A DNA stretch of 64,000 bases. Origin: Nocardioides sp. GY 10113 (GTDB lineage: Bacteria; Actinomycetota; Actinomycetes; Propionibacteriales; Nocardioidaceae). Positions 1 through 7,222 of this stretch are shown in pieces (the stretch's first letter is position 1; every line of letters begins with the position of its first letter). The notes beneath the pieces were generated by a model that did no database searches, was not told the origin of the DNA, and saw only the letters and a list, made by a program, of their open reading frames with translations. A program made the translations under genes and the position numbers. The stretch spans positions 22,105-86,104 of the forward strand of contig NZ_STGK01000020.1 of assembly GCF_004919105.1 (NCBI RefSeq), written 5' to 3'.

Positions 1-549
1 CCCGCCGTAGCCGAGCGGGGTGACGTGGTGGCCCGGCGGGCGACAGAGCGCGTACGCCGCCCGCTGACCGCCGACGACGAGGTCCACCGCCGTGAGCGCG
101 GCGTCGACGGCGGCGCGCGCGGCCTCCCAGGTGCCCGGTCCGACCAGGGTCATCGTGTCGTAGCAGTACTGGCCGGTGCGGGCGTGCAGCGCGGCGGGCG
201 GCGTCGGCTCCATCCCGGCGACCAACGCGGGGGTCTCGAAGAAGTAGGGCACCACCCGGTCCTGGCCGACGACCTCCTCGTAGCCCTCCCTCGCCCAGGC
301 CGCGGCGGCGGTCTCGAGGAACTCCAGCAGCCCCGGGTGGTGGACCACGCGGAGCAGCTCGTCGCCGTGGGCGACCGCCTCGTGGAGGTCGTGGTCGCCG
401 AGCGCTCCCAGGATCTCGTCGACGCGCTCGGGGACCTCGGTGCCGGGCGTCGGCACGCCCAGCCAGACCTCGTGCCGGGGCACGTGCAGGCGGGTCGCGG
501 GCGACCACACCACGGGGATCGGATCGGCAGGGGGCGCGGGATTCGGCAC
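1..549 (-). CDS. Acetylpolyamine amidohydrolase / histone deacetylase-family protein (C-terminal part missing)
   Basis: The minus-strand frame is open from a GTG at 547-549 to the window edge, giving the first 183 residues. Near the edge it reads CRPPGHH, the signature of the arginase/deacetylase fold seen in class II histone deacetylases and bacterial acetylpolyamine amidohydrolases; the following Y-G-G also fits. Earlier residues (WSPATRLH, then HPGLLEFL) match the N-terminal part of the same family. Such Zn-dependent enzymes remove acetyl groups from N-acetylpolyamines. The catalytic Asp/His metal ligands lie beyond the edge and cannot be checked. It is divergent from the P1 peptidase. Substrate is inferred from the family, with weak support from the polyamine transporter at the other end of the window. 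Confidence 0.82.
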   Translation of the reverse strand, partial: MPNPAPPADPIPVVWSPATRLHVPRHEVWLGVPTPGTEVPERVDEILGALGDHDLHEAVAHGDELLRVVHHPGLLEFLETAAAAWAREGYEEVVGQDRVVPYFFETPALVAGMEPTPPAALHARTGQYCYDTMTLVGPGTWEAARAAVDAALTAVDLVVGGQRAAYALCRPPGHHVTPLGYGG

Positions 550-585
550 GGCCCGAGCATCCCACCCCGGTGGCCCGGCGTCGGG

Positions 586-591
586 CAGGAT
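586..591 (+). promoter_or_regulatory. Putative -10 of a leaderless promoter for the P1 peptidase
   Basis: CAGGAT sits exactly 6 nt before the ATG at 598, so transcription would begin at or next to the start codon. No Shine-Dalgarno sequence lies at normal spacing. The same layout recurs at other genes in this window. No clear -35 is visible. Confidence 0.5.
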
Positions 592-597
592 GCGGGC

Positions 598-1674
598 ATG
601 CCGCGCGCTCGTGACCTGGGGATCCGGATCGGCGCCCTGCCGACCGGCCCGACCAACTCCGTGCTCGACGTCGCCGGGGTCGGCCTCGGCCACGCGACGG
701 TCCACCGCGACGAGCCCCTGGTGGCCCGCACCGGCGTCACCTGCCTGGTGCTGGCCGACGACGCCTACCGTCGACCGCTGCCGGCCGGCGGGGCGGTGCT
801 CAACGGCGCCGGGGAGTGCACCGGGTTCCTCGCCGCCGGCGAGTGGGGCGCCGCCGAGACCCCGGTCTACCTGACCTCCACCATGCAGCTCGGCCGCGTG
901 TACGACGCGGCCTGCGAGATCGAGCTGGAGCGCGACCTCGGGGTCGCCGACGACGTCGTCATCCCCGTGGTCGGCGAGTGCGACGACTCCTTCCTCAACG
1001 ACTGCCGGCGGATGCACGTGACCGCCGACGACGTGCGCGCGGCCCACGCCGCCGCGCTCGCCTCCCGCGGGGCCGCGGCGCCGCCGGCCGAGGGCGCGGT
1101 CGGCGCCGGCACCGGCATGTCGTGCCTGGGGTTCAAGGGTGGCATCGGCACCGCGTCGCGGGTGAACGCCGAGGGCCACACCGTCGGGGTGCTGCTGCTG
1201 ACGAACTTCGGCACCCGCGAGGAGCTGGTGGTCGACGGCCTCCCGGTCGGCCGGCTGCTGCCGACGCCGCCCGCGACCCCTCCGTCCCAGCCCGCGAAGC
1301 CCGCCGGCTCGTGCCTCGGGATCGTCGTCACCGACGCCCCGGTCGACGGCGCCTCCTGCGCCCGGCTGGCGCGCCGGGTCGGGCTGGGCCTGGCCCGGGC
1401 GGGATCGGTGGCCCACCACGGCAGCGGCGAGATCTTCCTGGGCTTCGGCACCGGGCTGCGGCTGGACCGCGACCAGCGGCCCGACGGCGTGGCGCTCACG
1501 GGCCGCGGCCTCGACCCGCTGTTCACCGCCGTCGTCGAGGCCGCCGAGGAGGCCGTCCTGAACTCGATGCTCACCTCCCCCACCACGGTGGGCCGCGACG
1601 GCCACACGAGCGCGTCGCTGCACTCCCCCGAGCTCCTGGCGCTGCTCGCCGACCACCGGGGCGGCGCCCGGTGA
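598..1674 (+). CDS. P1 family (S58, DmpA-like) aminopeptidase
   Basis: 358 residues. The protein matches the DmpA/BapA family of self-processing Ntn-type aminopeptidases, which release N-terminal D- or L-residues or beta-amino acids. The expected autocleavage point is visible: Gly237-Ser238, followed by IVVTDAP and then the family block GLARAGS...HGSGEIF. The Ser238 freed at the new N-terminus would be the nucleophile. The TN(S)V...GVGLGHAT segment near residues 18-33 is also typical. The start is set by homology and by the -10-like hexamer 6 nt upstream. Its stop overlaps the next start by 4 bp (GTGA), so both are co-translated. A role in trimming D- or beta-peptides is inferred from DmpA. 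Confidence 0.9.
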   Translation: MPRARDLGIRIGALPTGPTNSVLDVAGVGLGHATVHRDEPLVARTGVTCLVLADDAYRRPLPAGGAVLNGAGECTGFLAAGEWGAAETPVYLTSTMQLGRVYDAACEIELERDLGVADDVVIPVVGECDDSFLNDCRRMHVTADDVRAAHAAALASRGAAAPPAEGAVGAGTGMSCLGFKGGIGTASRVNAEGHTVGVLLLTNFGTREELVVDGLPVGRLLPTPPATPPSQPAKPAGSCLGIVVTDAPVDGASCARLARRVGLGLARAGSVAHHGSGEIFLGFGTGLRLDRDQRPDGVALTGRGLDPLFTAVVEAAEEAVLNSMLTSPTTVGRDGHTSASLHSPELLALLADHRGGAR

Positions 1675-3635
1675 CCGCCGGGACGACCCGCGAGGTCCGG
1701 ATCCCGGTCCGCGACGGTGTCGAGCTGGCCGCGACCCTCTACCTGCCGGACGGCTCCGCCCCGCACGGCGCCGGGCCGCAGCCGTGCCTGCTGGAGGCGC
1801 TCCCCTACCGCAAGGACGACCTGACCGCCTCCTACGCGACCGGGTACGAGGAGCTGCGCGACCGGTTCGGCTTCGCGGTCTGCCGCCTCGACCTGCGCGG
1901 CACCGGGTCGTCGTCGGGCGACGCCACCGACGAGTACCCGCTCGAGGAGCAGTCCGACCTGGTCGAGGTGATCGCCTGGCTCGCGGCGCAGGAGTGGTGC
2001 AACGGGCGCGTCGGCATGTTCGGGACGTCGTACTCGGGGTTCAACTCGCTGCAGATCGCCTGCGAGGACGCGCCCGCCCTCGGCGCGGTCTTCGCGATCT
2101 ACGCCAGCGACGACCGGTGGACCGACGACGTGCACTGGCGCGGCGGCGCGCTGCGGCTGGTCGACCTGGTCGACTACTGCCACTACATGACGCCGATGTG
2201 CGTGCTGCCGCCCGTGCCGGAGGTCTGGGGCGAGGGCTGGGAGGACGAGTGGCACCGCCGGCTGGAGACGAACGAGCCGTGGGTGCTGACCTGGCTGCGC
2301 GAGGACCGGCACGGCGACTACTGGCGCGGGGGGTCGGTCCGCCTCGACGGCGCCGAGGGTGGCTACGAGCGGCTCGACGTCCCGACGATGCTGGTCGCCG
2401 GCTGGGCCGACGGCTACCGCAACAACTCCTTCCGCACCGTCGCGCGGCTGGCCGAGCACGGAGTACCGCACCGGCTGCTCGCCGGGCCCTGGGCGCACGC
2501 CGACCCGCGCACCGCGATGCCGGGGCCGCGGATCGACCTGGACGTCGAGATGGCCGCGTGGTTCGACCACTGGCTGCGAGGCGACGCAGAGCCGGCGCCG
2601 TACGACTCCGGGAGCGACGTCTTCATCCGCACCTCGACCCGCCCCGAGCCCGACCTGGACCTGCACGAGGGCTACTGGCTGCGGCTGCCGTCGGTGCCGC
2701 CGACCGAGGAGCTGGCGGTTCCGCTCGCCGTCCCCGCCGACGGGCTCGCCCTCCCGGTGCTGCCCGACACGGGCACGGCCGCCTGGATCGACTGCGCCGG
2801 CCACCTGCCGTGGGGCCTCTCCGGGGACCAGCGGTACGACGACGCGCGGTCCCTCACGTGGGACTGGGCGCCACCCCCCGGCCCCGTCGTCGGCCACCCC
2901 CGCGCCGTCCTCCGGGTCAGCGCCGACCGGGCGGCCGCCTCGCTGTCGGTCAAGCTCTGCGACGTCTTCCCCGACGGCACCTCGGCGCTGGTCAGCCGCG
3001 GCACGCTCGACCTGGCCCTCCGTGACGGCGTGCACGGGGCGCCGGCGCCCCTGGTGCCGGGCGAGGTCTACGAGGTCACCCTCGACCTCGACGCCTGCGC
3101 CTATGCGTGGGACGCCGGCAACACGCTGCGGATCAGCGTCGCCGGCGCCGACTGGCCCAACACCGTCGCTCCCCCGGAGCCGGTGACGCTGACCGTCCAC
3201 GGCGGGTGGCTCACCCTGCCGGCGCTCACCGGCGACCACCCGACCCCGACCTTCACGCCCGGCGAAGAGCACTCCTCGGAGTCGACGGAGGGCGTCGACT
3301 GGTCGATCACCGACGACGTGCTGCGGCGCACCACCACCGCCCGCACGCGCTCGGTCTCCGAGTACGAGACGCCGTACGACGGCACGGCCCGCGAGGACTA
3401 CCTCGGCGAGGTGGTCGTGGACCGCCGTACCCACCGGCAGACGGCGCACGCGGTGACCACGTTCGACCTGACCTGGCCGGGCGTCGAGATCCGGGTGGCC
3501 TCGACGATGGACGTGGAGGTCACCGGCGCCGGCGTCGAGGTGGCGATCGAGACGGTGGCGTCGCGGGACGGCGAGATCGTCTCGGTGCGCGGGTGGCGCG
3601 AGTCGCTCCCGGGACGCGGGTCCGGAGCGCGCTGA
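1671..3635 (+). CDS. CocE/NonD-family X-Pro dipeptidyl-peptidase-like hydrolase
   Basis: 654 residues starting at a GTG that overlaps the previous stop. The N-terminal alpha/beta-hydrolase domain has the nucleophile motif GTSYSG with Ser120, an oxyanion-loop stretch LPYRKDD near 44-50, and a late PWAHAD carrying the probable catalytic His. The C-terminal third (from about residue 370) resembles the beta-rich jelly-roll domain found in CocE and X-prolyl dipeptidyl aminopeptidases. Family members cleave esters, amides or X-Pro dipeptides. No signal peptide, so cytoplasmic. Translational coupling to the P1 peptidase suggests a joint role in breaking down unusual peptides or amides; the substrate is unknown. 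Confidence 0.88.
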   Translation: MTAGTTREVRIPVRDGVELAATLYLPDGSAPHGAGPQPCLLEALPYRKDDLTASYATGYEELRDRFGFAVCRLDLRGTGSSSGDATDEYPLEEQSDLVEVIAWLAAQEWCNGRVGMFGTSYSGFNSLQIACEDAPALGAVFAIYASDDRWTDDVHWRGGALRLVDLVDYCHYMTPMCVLPPVPEVWGEGWEDEWHRRLETNEPWVLTWLREDRHGDYWRGGSVRLDGAEGGYERLDVPTMLVAGWADGYRNNSFRTVARLAEHGVPHRLLAGPWAHADPRTAMPGPRIDLDVEMAAWFDHWLRGDAEPAPYDSGSDVFIRTSTRPEPDLDLHEGYWLRLPSVPPTEELAVPLAVPADGLALPVLPDTGTAAWIDCAGHLPWGLSGDQRYDDARSLTWDWAPPPGPVVGHPRAVLRVSADRAAASLSVKLCDVFPDGTSALVSRGTLDLALRDGVHGAPAPLVPGEVYEVTLDLDACAYAWDAGNTLRISVAGADWPNTVAPPEPVTLTVHGGWLTLPALTGDHPTPTFTPGEEHSSESTEGVDWSITDDVLRRTTTARTRSVSEYETPYDGTAREDYLGEVVVDRRTHRQTAHAVTTFDLTWPGVEIRVASTMDVEVTGAGVEVAIETVASRDGEIVSVRGWRESLPGRGSGAR

Positions 3636-3680
3636 CGGTCGCGGCCCCGAGCGGTCGGGCCCCGGCGGGCCGTCATCGCC

Positions 3681-3710
3681 TTGACACCCGAACTCCGTTT
3701 CGTGAATACT
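3681..3710 (+). promoter_or_regulatory. Sigma70-type promoter of the riboswitch-terC unit
   Basis: A perfect -35 TTGACA (3681-3686), an 18-nt spacer and a -10 AATACT (3705-3710, 4 of 6 matches). The predicted start, about 3716-3719, falls right at the 5' end of the riboswitch. Confidence 0.75.
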
Positions 3711-3718
3711 TCGTCGCA

Positions 3719-3826
3719 CGAGGGGAGTACCCACACCAGCGACGTCATCGTCAGTTCGACCGGCCCAGCCCGGTCCGGTGCGTCGGCCGCCCGACCGCTC
3801 ATCAGGGAGGCTGGGGAGACCTCCAT
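3719..3826 (+). promoter_or_regulatory. yybP-ykoY (manganese) riboswitch
   Basis: The leader carries both conserved sequence blocks of the yybP-ykoY class: GGGGAGTA at 3722-3729 and GACCTCC at 3818-3824. GAGG (3720-3723) pairs with CCTC (3820-3823) to close P1. The region between (including GACGTCATCGTC) is the right size for the remaining helices. Known members bind Mn2+ and control TerC, MntP and P-type ATPase genes; a TerC gene follows 38 nt later. I identified it by eye; a covariance search would settle it. Confidence 0.82.
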
Positions 3827-3864
3827 CGGTCCGCGCGCGGCGCGGCACGACGGAAGGTGTGGAG

Positions 3865-4827
3865 ATGGATGTTCCCCTGTGGGCGTGGGCGGCAGTGCTC
3901 GCCGTCATCGCGGCGATGCTGGCGGTCGACCTGCTCGCTCATCGCGACGCGCACGTGGTCTCGGTCAGGGAGGCCGCGGTCTGGTCGGCCGTCTGGGTCT
4001 CGCTCGGCCTGGCGTTCGGTGGCGTCGTCTGGTGGGCCTACGGCGCCCAGGCCGGCGGCGAGTACTACGCCGGCTACCTGATCGAGAAGTCCTTGGCCGT
4101 GGACAACGTGTTCGTGTTCGCGCTGCTCTTCACCTACTTCGCGGTGCCTCGCGAGTACCAGCACCGGGTGCTGTTCTACGGCGTCCTGGGAGCACTCGTG
4201 TTCCGGGCGATCTTCATCGCCGGCGGCACCGTGCTGCTCGACAGCTTCGCGTGGGTGCTGTACCTGTTCGGCGCGTTCCTGGTCCTGACCGGGTGGAAGA
4301 TGTTCCGCCACCGCGACGCCCAGCTGGACCCGTCCGGGAACCCGGTCCTGCGCCTGATGCGCAGGTGGGTGCCCTCGACCGACAGGTACCACGGCCAGAG
4401 GTTCTGGGTGAAGCGCGGCGGCACCTGGGTCGCCACTCCGCTCTTCACCGTGCTGGTGCTGGTGGAGACCACCGACATCATCTTCGCCGTCGACTCGATC
4501 CCGGCGATCCTCGCCGTGACCCAGGAGCCGTTCCTGGTCTTCACCAGCAACGCCTTCGCGATCCTGGGGCTCCGCGCGATGTACTTCCTCCTCTCGGACC
4601 TCATGCACCGCTTCGTCCACCTCAAGGCCGGGCTCGCCGCCATCCTGGTCTTCGTCGGGGTCAAGATGCTGCTGCTCGACGTGTACAAGATTCCGATCTG
4701 GCTCTCGCTCGCCGTCATCGCCGCCTGCCTCGTCGTCGCGGTGGCGGCCAGCCTGCGCGCGACCCGCGACCGCACCGGGGTCCGGGAGGTCGACCGGACC
4801 CCCGCAGGATCTCGGGGTGCCCGCTGA
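3865..4827 (+). CDS. TerC family integral membrane protein, probable Mn2+ exporter
   Basis: 320 residues with about eight hydrophobic segments. The family-defining acidic intramembrane motifs are present: E74-K-S-L-A-V-D80-N in an early helix and E201-T-T-D204-I-I-F-A-V-D210 in a later one, which bind metal in TerC/Alx/MntP-type proteins. The ATG at 3865 has a purine-rich Shine-Dalgarno (GGAAGG) upstream. The leader contains a yybP-ykoY riboswitch, so expression should rise with manganese. This supports metal efflux or metallation of exported proteins over tellurite resistance, the old name of the family. The C-terminal 25 residues are a polar tail. It converges on the small regulator downstream with only 23 bp between. 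Confidence 0.92.
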   Translation: MDVPLWAWAAVLAVIAAMLAVDLLAHRDAHVVSVREAAVWSAVWVSLGLAFGGVVWWAYGAQAGGEYYAGYLIEKSLAVDNVFVFALLFTYFAVPREYQHRVLFYGVLGALVFRAIFIAGGTVLLDSFAWVLYLFGAFLVLTGWKMFRHRDAQLDPSGNPVLRLMRRWVPSTDRYHGQRFWVKRGGTWVATPLFTVLVLVETTDIIFAVDSIPAILAVTQEPFLVFTSNAFAILGLRAMYFLLSDLMHRFVHLKAGLAAILVFVGVKMLLLDVYKIPIWLSLAVIAACLVVAVAASLRATRDRTGVREVDRTPAGSRGAR

Positions 4828-4850
4828 CCCGCGGGCCGGTGGTCGTCCCG

Positions 4851-5144
4851 TCAGCCGGCTTCGGGGCGGCCGGCCAGGAGGTCGAGGAAGTCCCCCAGCT
4901 CGACGCTCGCCTCCAGCGCGTGGCGGAGGTGGGCGGCACGGACCACGTCGTACCGGTTGCGACGCCCCACCCGTTCGCGGTGCACGTAGCCCTGGTCGAC
5001 GAGGTCCCGCACGATCTGCTGGACCGCACGCTCGGTGATCCCCACCATCTCGGCCACGTCGCGCATGCGTACGTCGGGGTCCCGCGCGAGCGACACCAGG
5101 ACGTGCCCGTGGTTCGACAGGAACGTCCACTCCCCCGGCCTCAT
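4851..5144 (-). CDS. Small winged-helix (MarR/ArsR-like) transcriptional regulator
   Basis: 97 residues. A helix-turn-helix is clear around residues 25-60: RMRDVAEMVGITERAVQQIVRDLVDQGY, followed by a wing with VGRRNRYDV. The C-terminal helix (HALEASVELGDFLDLL) could serve for dimerisation. This is a bare DNA-binding domain with no ligand domain. I prefer ATG 5144 over the GTG at 5153 because TATCGT lies 7 nt upstream of 5144 as a leaderless-type -10, and the longer start would overlap it. Target genes are unknown. The neighbour terC converges on it and is more likely controlled by its riboswitch. Confidence 0.8.
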   Translation of the reverse strand: MRPGEWTFLSNHGHVLVSLARDPDVRMRDVAEMVGITERAVQQIVRDLVDQGYVHRERVGRRNRYDVVRAAHLRHALEASVELGDFLDLLAGRPEAG

Positions 5145-5348
5145 GCGAACCACGATACGCGAGATGCCCTTCCTCTGTGGCCCCCGGCGAGCCTCCCGGC
5201 CAGCACCGGCTCGGCGCCGGCGGCGGGCAGCACCAGCAGGCGGGAGGCGTCGCCGTTCGGCCGCTCCCCCGCAGGCTGATCCGCTCTCGAGCCGTGCGGT
5301 CCTGACGCCGTTCCCACGGCGCCGAGCGCGAGCGGCCCGCCCGCTCGA
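5145..5348. other. Gene-free interval, about 200 bp
   Basis: Apart from the TATCGT element at its left end I see no coding frame with normal codon use, no clear terminator and no repeat. Confidence 0.5.
5152..5157 (-). promoter_or_regulatory. Putative leaderless -10 for the winged-helix regulator
   Basis: TATCGT on the minus strand, 7 nt before ATG 5144. It decides the start codon of that gene. Confidence 0.45.
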
Positions 5349-5840
5349 TCAGCCCGGACCGCTCGCGGCCCCCTCGCGGAGATCGGTCGAACCCGCAGAC
5401 GCGCACCGGGCGGCGACGCGAACGCGCGCGTCGTCCCAGGCGCTTTCAGCGTCCGCCAGATCGCCGTCCGTCGAGGCGGTCATCCGGGCGCGATTCGCCT
5501 CGTACAGGACGGACACGACCTCCCGCGCCTCGGCGTTCCCCGCCGACGCGAGCCGCCCCAGGTCGCCGGCGAAGGCCTCCCAGACCATGTCCTCCCGCGG
5601 CACGTACGTGGCCGGCATGGCGCGCGCCAGCAGGCGACAGGTCTGGCGAAGCGTCCGCGTCCCCTCGGCCTCCGCCGTCGGGCCGGCCACCGCGTCGGCC
5701 GCCGCGTCGGCCACCGCGTCGGCCGCACCGCGGTCGCCCACCGGCTCATCCGCGCAGGCAGCGAGCAGCAGCAGGGCAGCGACCACGACCGCTGCCCGGG
5801 CCGGCGTCACCGGCCGGCTGGGGCGCCTCGGCGGCCTCAC
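5349..5840 (-). CDS. Small lipoprotein of unknown function in a sigma-factor operon
   Basis: 163 residues. The GTG start at 5840 overlaps the stop of the upstream gene (GTGA). The N-terminus has arginines, a hydrophobic run and a lipobox-like LLAAC near residues 24-28, so it should be secreted and lipid-anchored on the outer face of the membrane. The mature part starts with an Ala/Asp-rich low-complexity stretch (repeats of DAVADAAAD type) and then a helical region with two cysteines (TCRLL, AARCA). I do not recognise the family. As third gene after an ECF sigma factor and a single-pass membrane protein, it may take part in sensing an envelope signal; this is inference. Confidence 0.72.
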   Translation of the reverse strand: MRPPRRPSRPVTPARAAVVVAALLLLAACADEPVGDRGAADAVADAAADAVAGPTAEAEGTRTLRQTCRLLARAMPATYVPREDMVWEAFAGDLGRLASAGNAEAREVVSVLYEANRARMTASTDGDLADAESAWDDARVRVAARCASAGSTDLREGAASGPG

Positions 5841-6610
5841 CGGAACCACACCTCGCTGCGCGCTGCCCGGAGGAGCTGCTCGGCGGTGAAGGGCGGATCG
5901 GACGAGAGCACGGGCTCGGTCGGGTCCTTCCTGTTCGCGCTGGTGAGCCGGATGTCCCAGCCGTCGAGCGTGTAGAGATCGACGAAGCGCAGCGCGGTGT
6001 CGTCCACCCTGACCAGGCTGGTCCGCCATGCGGCACCGGTGGTGTCGACGTGGCACCGGGCGGGCGTGGTGGTGCCGGTCTGGCACCGCTCGAGCGGTGG
6101 GCCGGCATCCTGCCAGCGTCCCCGCTCCATCCGGCCGGTCTCGCGGTTGCGCAGACCGCCGGTGGAGGCCGGCATCCACCGGACGCTCGTGGCGAAGCCG
6201 TTCCACAGGAACTCCACGCCGAGCGCCCTGATCCGCAGGGGGGACGTCTCGGAGACGGTCCCGGGATAGAGGGAGGCGAACAGGGCGGGAACCTCCTCTG
6301 CCGTCACGGCCAGCGCGCGGTGCCGGGGAAGATCGTCCTTCCCCGAGGTCGACGGGGTCACCGTCGCCGGCGCGGTCGGCTCCGCTCCCACCGGCGCGCG
6401 CCCGCCGTCGGCCCGGCGTGCCACGATCGTCGGCGCGCCCACCGCCGCCACCGCGACGGCCGCAACGATCCCGGCCGCCAGCCGCCGTCGACGCTTGCGC
6501 AGCCGCGCCACGCGGGCGCGCACGACGCTCTCCTCAGGCCTGAGCGAGAACGGGATCTCCGTGCCGGCGACGTGGTCTCGCAACAGCGTCTGCAGCTCGT
6601 TGTCGATCAT
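5837..6610 (-). CDS. Single-pass membrane protein, anti-sigma-factor-like partner
   Basis: 257 residues. A cytoplasmic segment of about 45 residues, including a basic RLRKRRRR patch, precedes one transmembrane helix (about 46-66, LAAGIVAAVAVAAVGAP), then a long extracytoplasmic domain. The start ATG overlaps the stop of the sigma-factor gene (ATGA), and the stop overlaps the lipoprotein start, so the three genes form a translationally coupled operon. Position and topology are those of anti-sigma factors of SigE-family ECF proteins, though the short N-terminal part shows no zinc-binding HxxxCxxC motif. The extracytoplasmic part has two cysteines (ERCQTG, ARCHVD) that could form a disulfide. 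Function is inferred. Confidence 0.75.
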   Translation of the reverse strand: MIDNELQTLLRDHVAGTEIPFSLRPEESVVRARVARLRKRRRRLAAGIVAAVAVAAVGAPTIVARRADGGRAPVGAEPTAPATVTPSTSGKDDLPRHRALAVTAEEVPALFASLYPGTVSETSPLRIRALGVEFLWNGFATSVRWMPASTGGLRNRETGRMERGRWQDAGPPLERCQTGTTTPARCHVDTTGAAWRTSLVRVDDTALRFVDLYTLDGWDIRLTSANRKDPTEPVLSSDPPFTAEQLLRAARSEVWFR

Positions 6611-7104
6611 GACAGCTCCTCGGTCGGAACGAGGTCGTGCAGGTGGGCGCGCAGCGTGCTGATCGCGCGCGAGGTCTGGCTCTTGACCGTGCCCTCGGCG
6701 ATGCCGAGGGCGTCCGCGACGGCGGCCACGGAGTGGTCCTCGAAGAAGCGGAGCGCGACGATCGCGCGCTGCTGGGGCGAGAGCAGGTCGAGCGCACGCC
6801 CGACGTCGAAACCGACGTCGGGCGGTTCGGGTGCGCCGGCTTCCGGGAGATCGGACGTCGGCCATTCGCGGCGACCGCGGCGCGCGGTGCTGATCGCTTC
6901 GTTGACCACGGTCCGGCGCGCGTAGGCGTCGATCGTCTCGACGCGCAGCCGCGGCCACGCCAGGTAGAGCTTCGTCATGGCCGCCTGGGTCACGTCGTCG
7001 GCGACGTGCCAGTCGCGCACGACCAGGTACGCCGTCCGGCGCAGCGTGGGACCCCGTGCGAGGAAGTACTCCTCGAACTCCGCCTCCATGGATGGTCTCT
7101 TCAT
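6607..7104 (-). CDS. SigE-family ECF RNA polymerase sigma factor
   Basis: 165 residues. Region 2 is at the N-terminus (EFEEYFLARGPTLRRTAYLVVRDWHVADDVTQ), the form typical of actinobacterial SigE-family ECF factors. Region 4 with its helix-turn-helix is at the C-terminus (LSPQQRAIVALRFFEDHSVAAVADALGIAEGTVKSQTSRA). The ATG at 7104 has GAGGGG about 6 nt upstream. It is followed with 4-bp overlap by a membrane protein placed like an anti-sigma factor. An ECF-like promoter upstream suggests it may transcribe its own operon. The regulon is unknown. Confidence 0.92.
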   Translation of the reverse strand: MKRPSMEAEFEEYFLARGPTLRRTAYLVVRDWHVADDVTQAAMTKLYLAWPRLRVETIDAYARRTVVNEAISTARRGRREWPTSDLPEAGAPEPPDVGFDVGRALDLLSPQQRAIVALRFFEDHSVAAVADALGIAEGTVKSQTSRAISTLRAHLHDLVPTEELS

Positions 7105-7133
7105 GCGCGCCCCTCTGACTCGGTTGCCGGGAG

Positions 7134-7159
7134 TACGCTCCCGGACCGCCGATGGGTTC
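7134..7159 (-). promoter_or_regulatory. Possible autoregulated ECF promoter upstream of the sigma gene
   Basis: On the minus strand GAAC (7156-7159) is followed after 18 nt by CGTA (7134-7137), resembling ECF-type -35/-10 boxes, although 16-17 nt is more usual. The CGTA lies in the loop of a perfect 7-bp inverted repeat (CCGGGAG 7127-7133 with CTCCCGG 7138-7144). The predicted start is about 22 nt before the ATG. Confidence 0.35.
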
Positions 7160-7222
7160 GCAGCCGACGTGCAAGATCTCGCGCTGCCAGCGCGGGCGTC
7201 GGTGACGCCGAGGCCCGGCCGG

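Noticed and set aside
867..3908. Very long open frame (1013 codons) on the minus strand opposite the P1 peptidase and CocE genes
   Set aside because: It is an antisense shadow made open by high GC. Residues are Arg/Gly/Val-rich without any domain, while the plus-strand genes have intact catalytic motifs.
7127..7144. Hairpin as terminator of the Rieske operon
   Set aside because: The operon is transcribed leftward and ends at 7223, and the hairpin could be reached by read-through, but it has no U-run and lies within the predicted promoter and leader of the sigma gene. I treated it as part of that control region.
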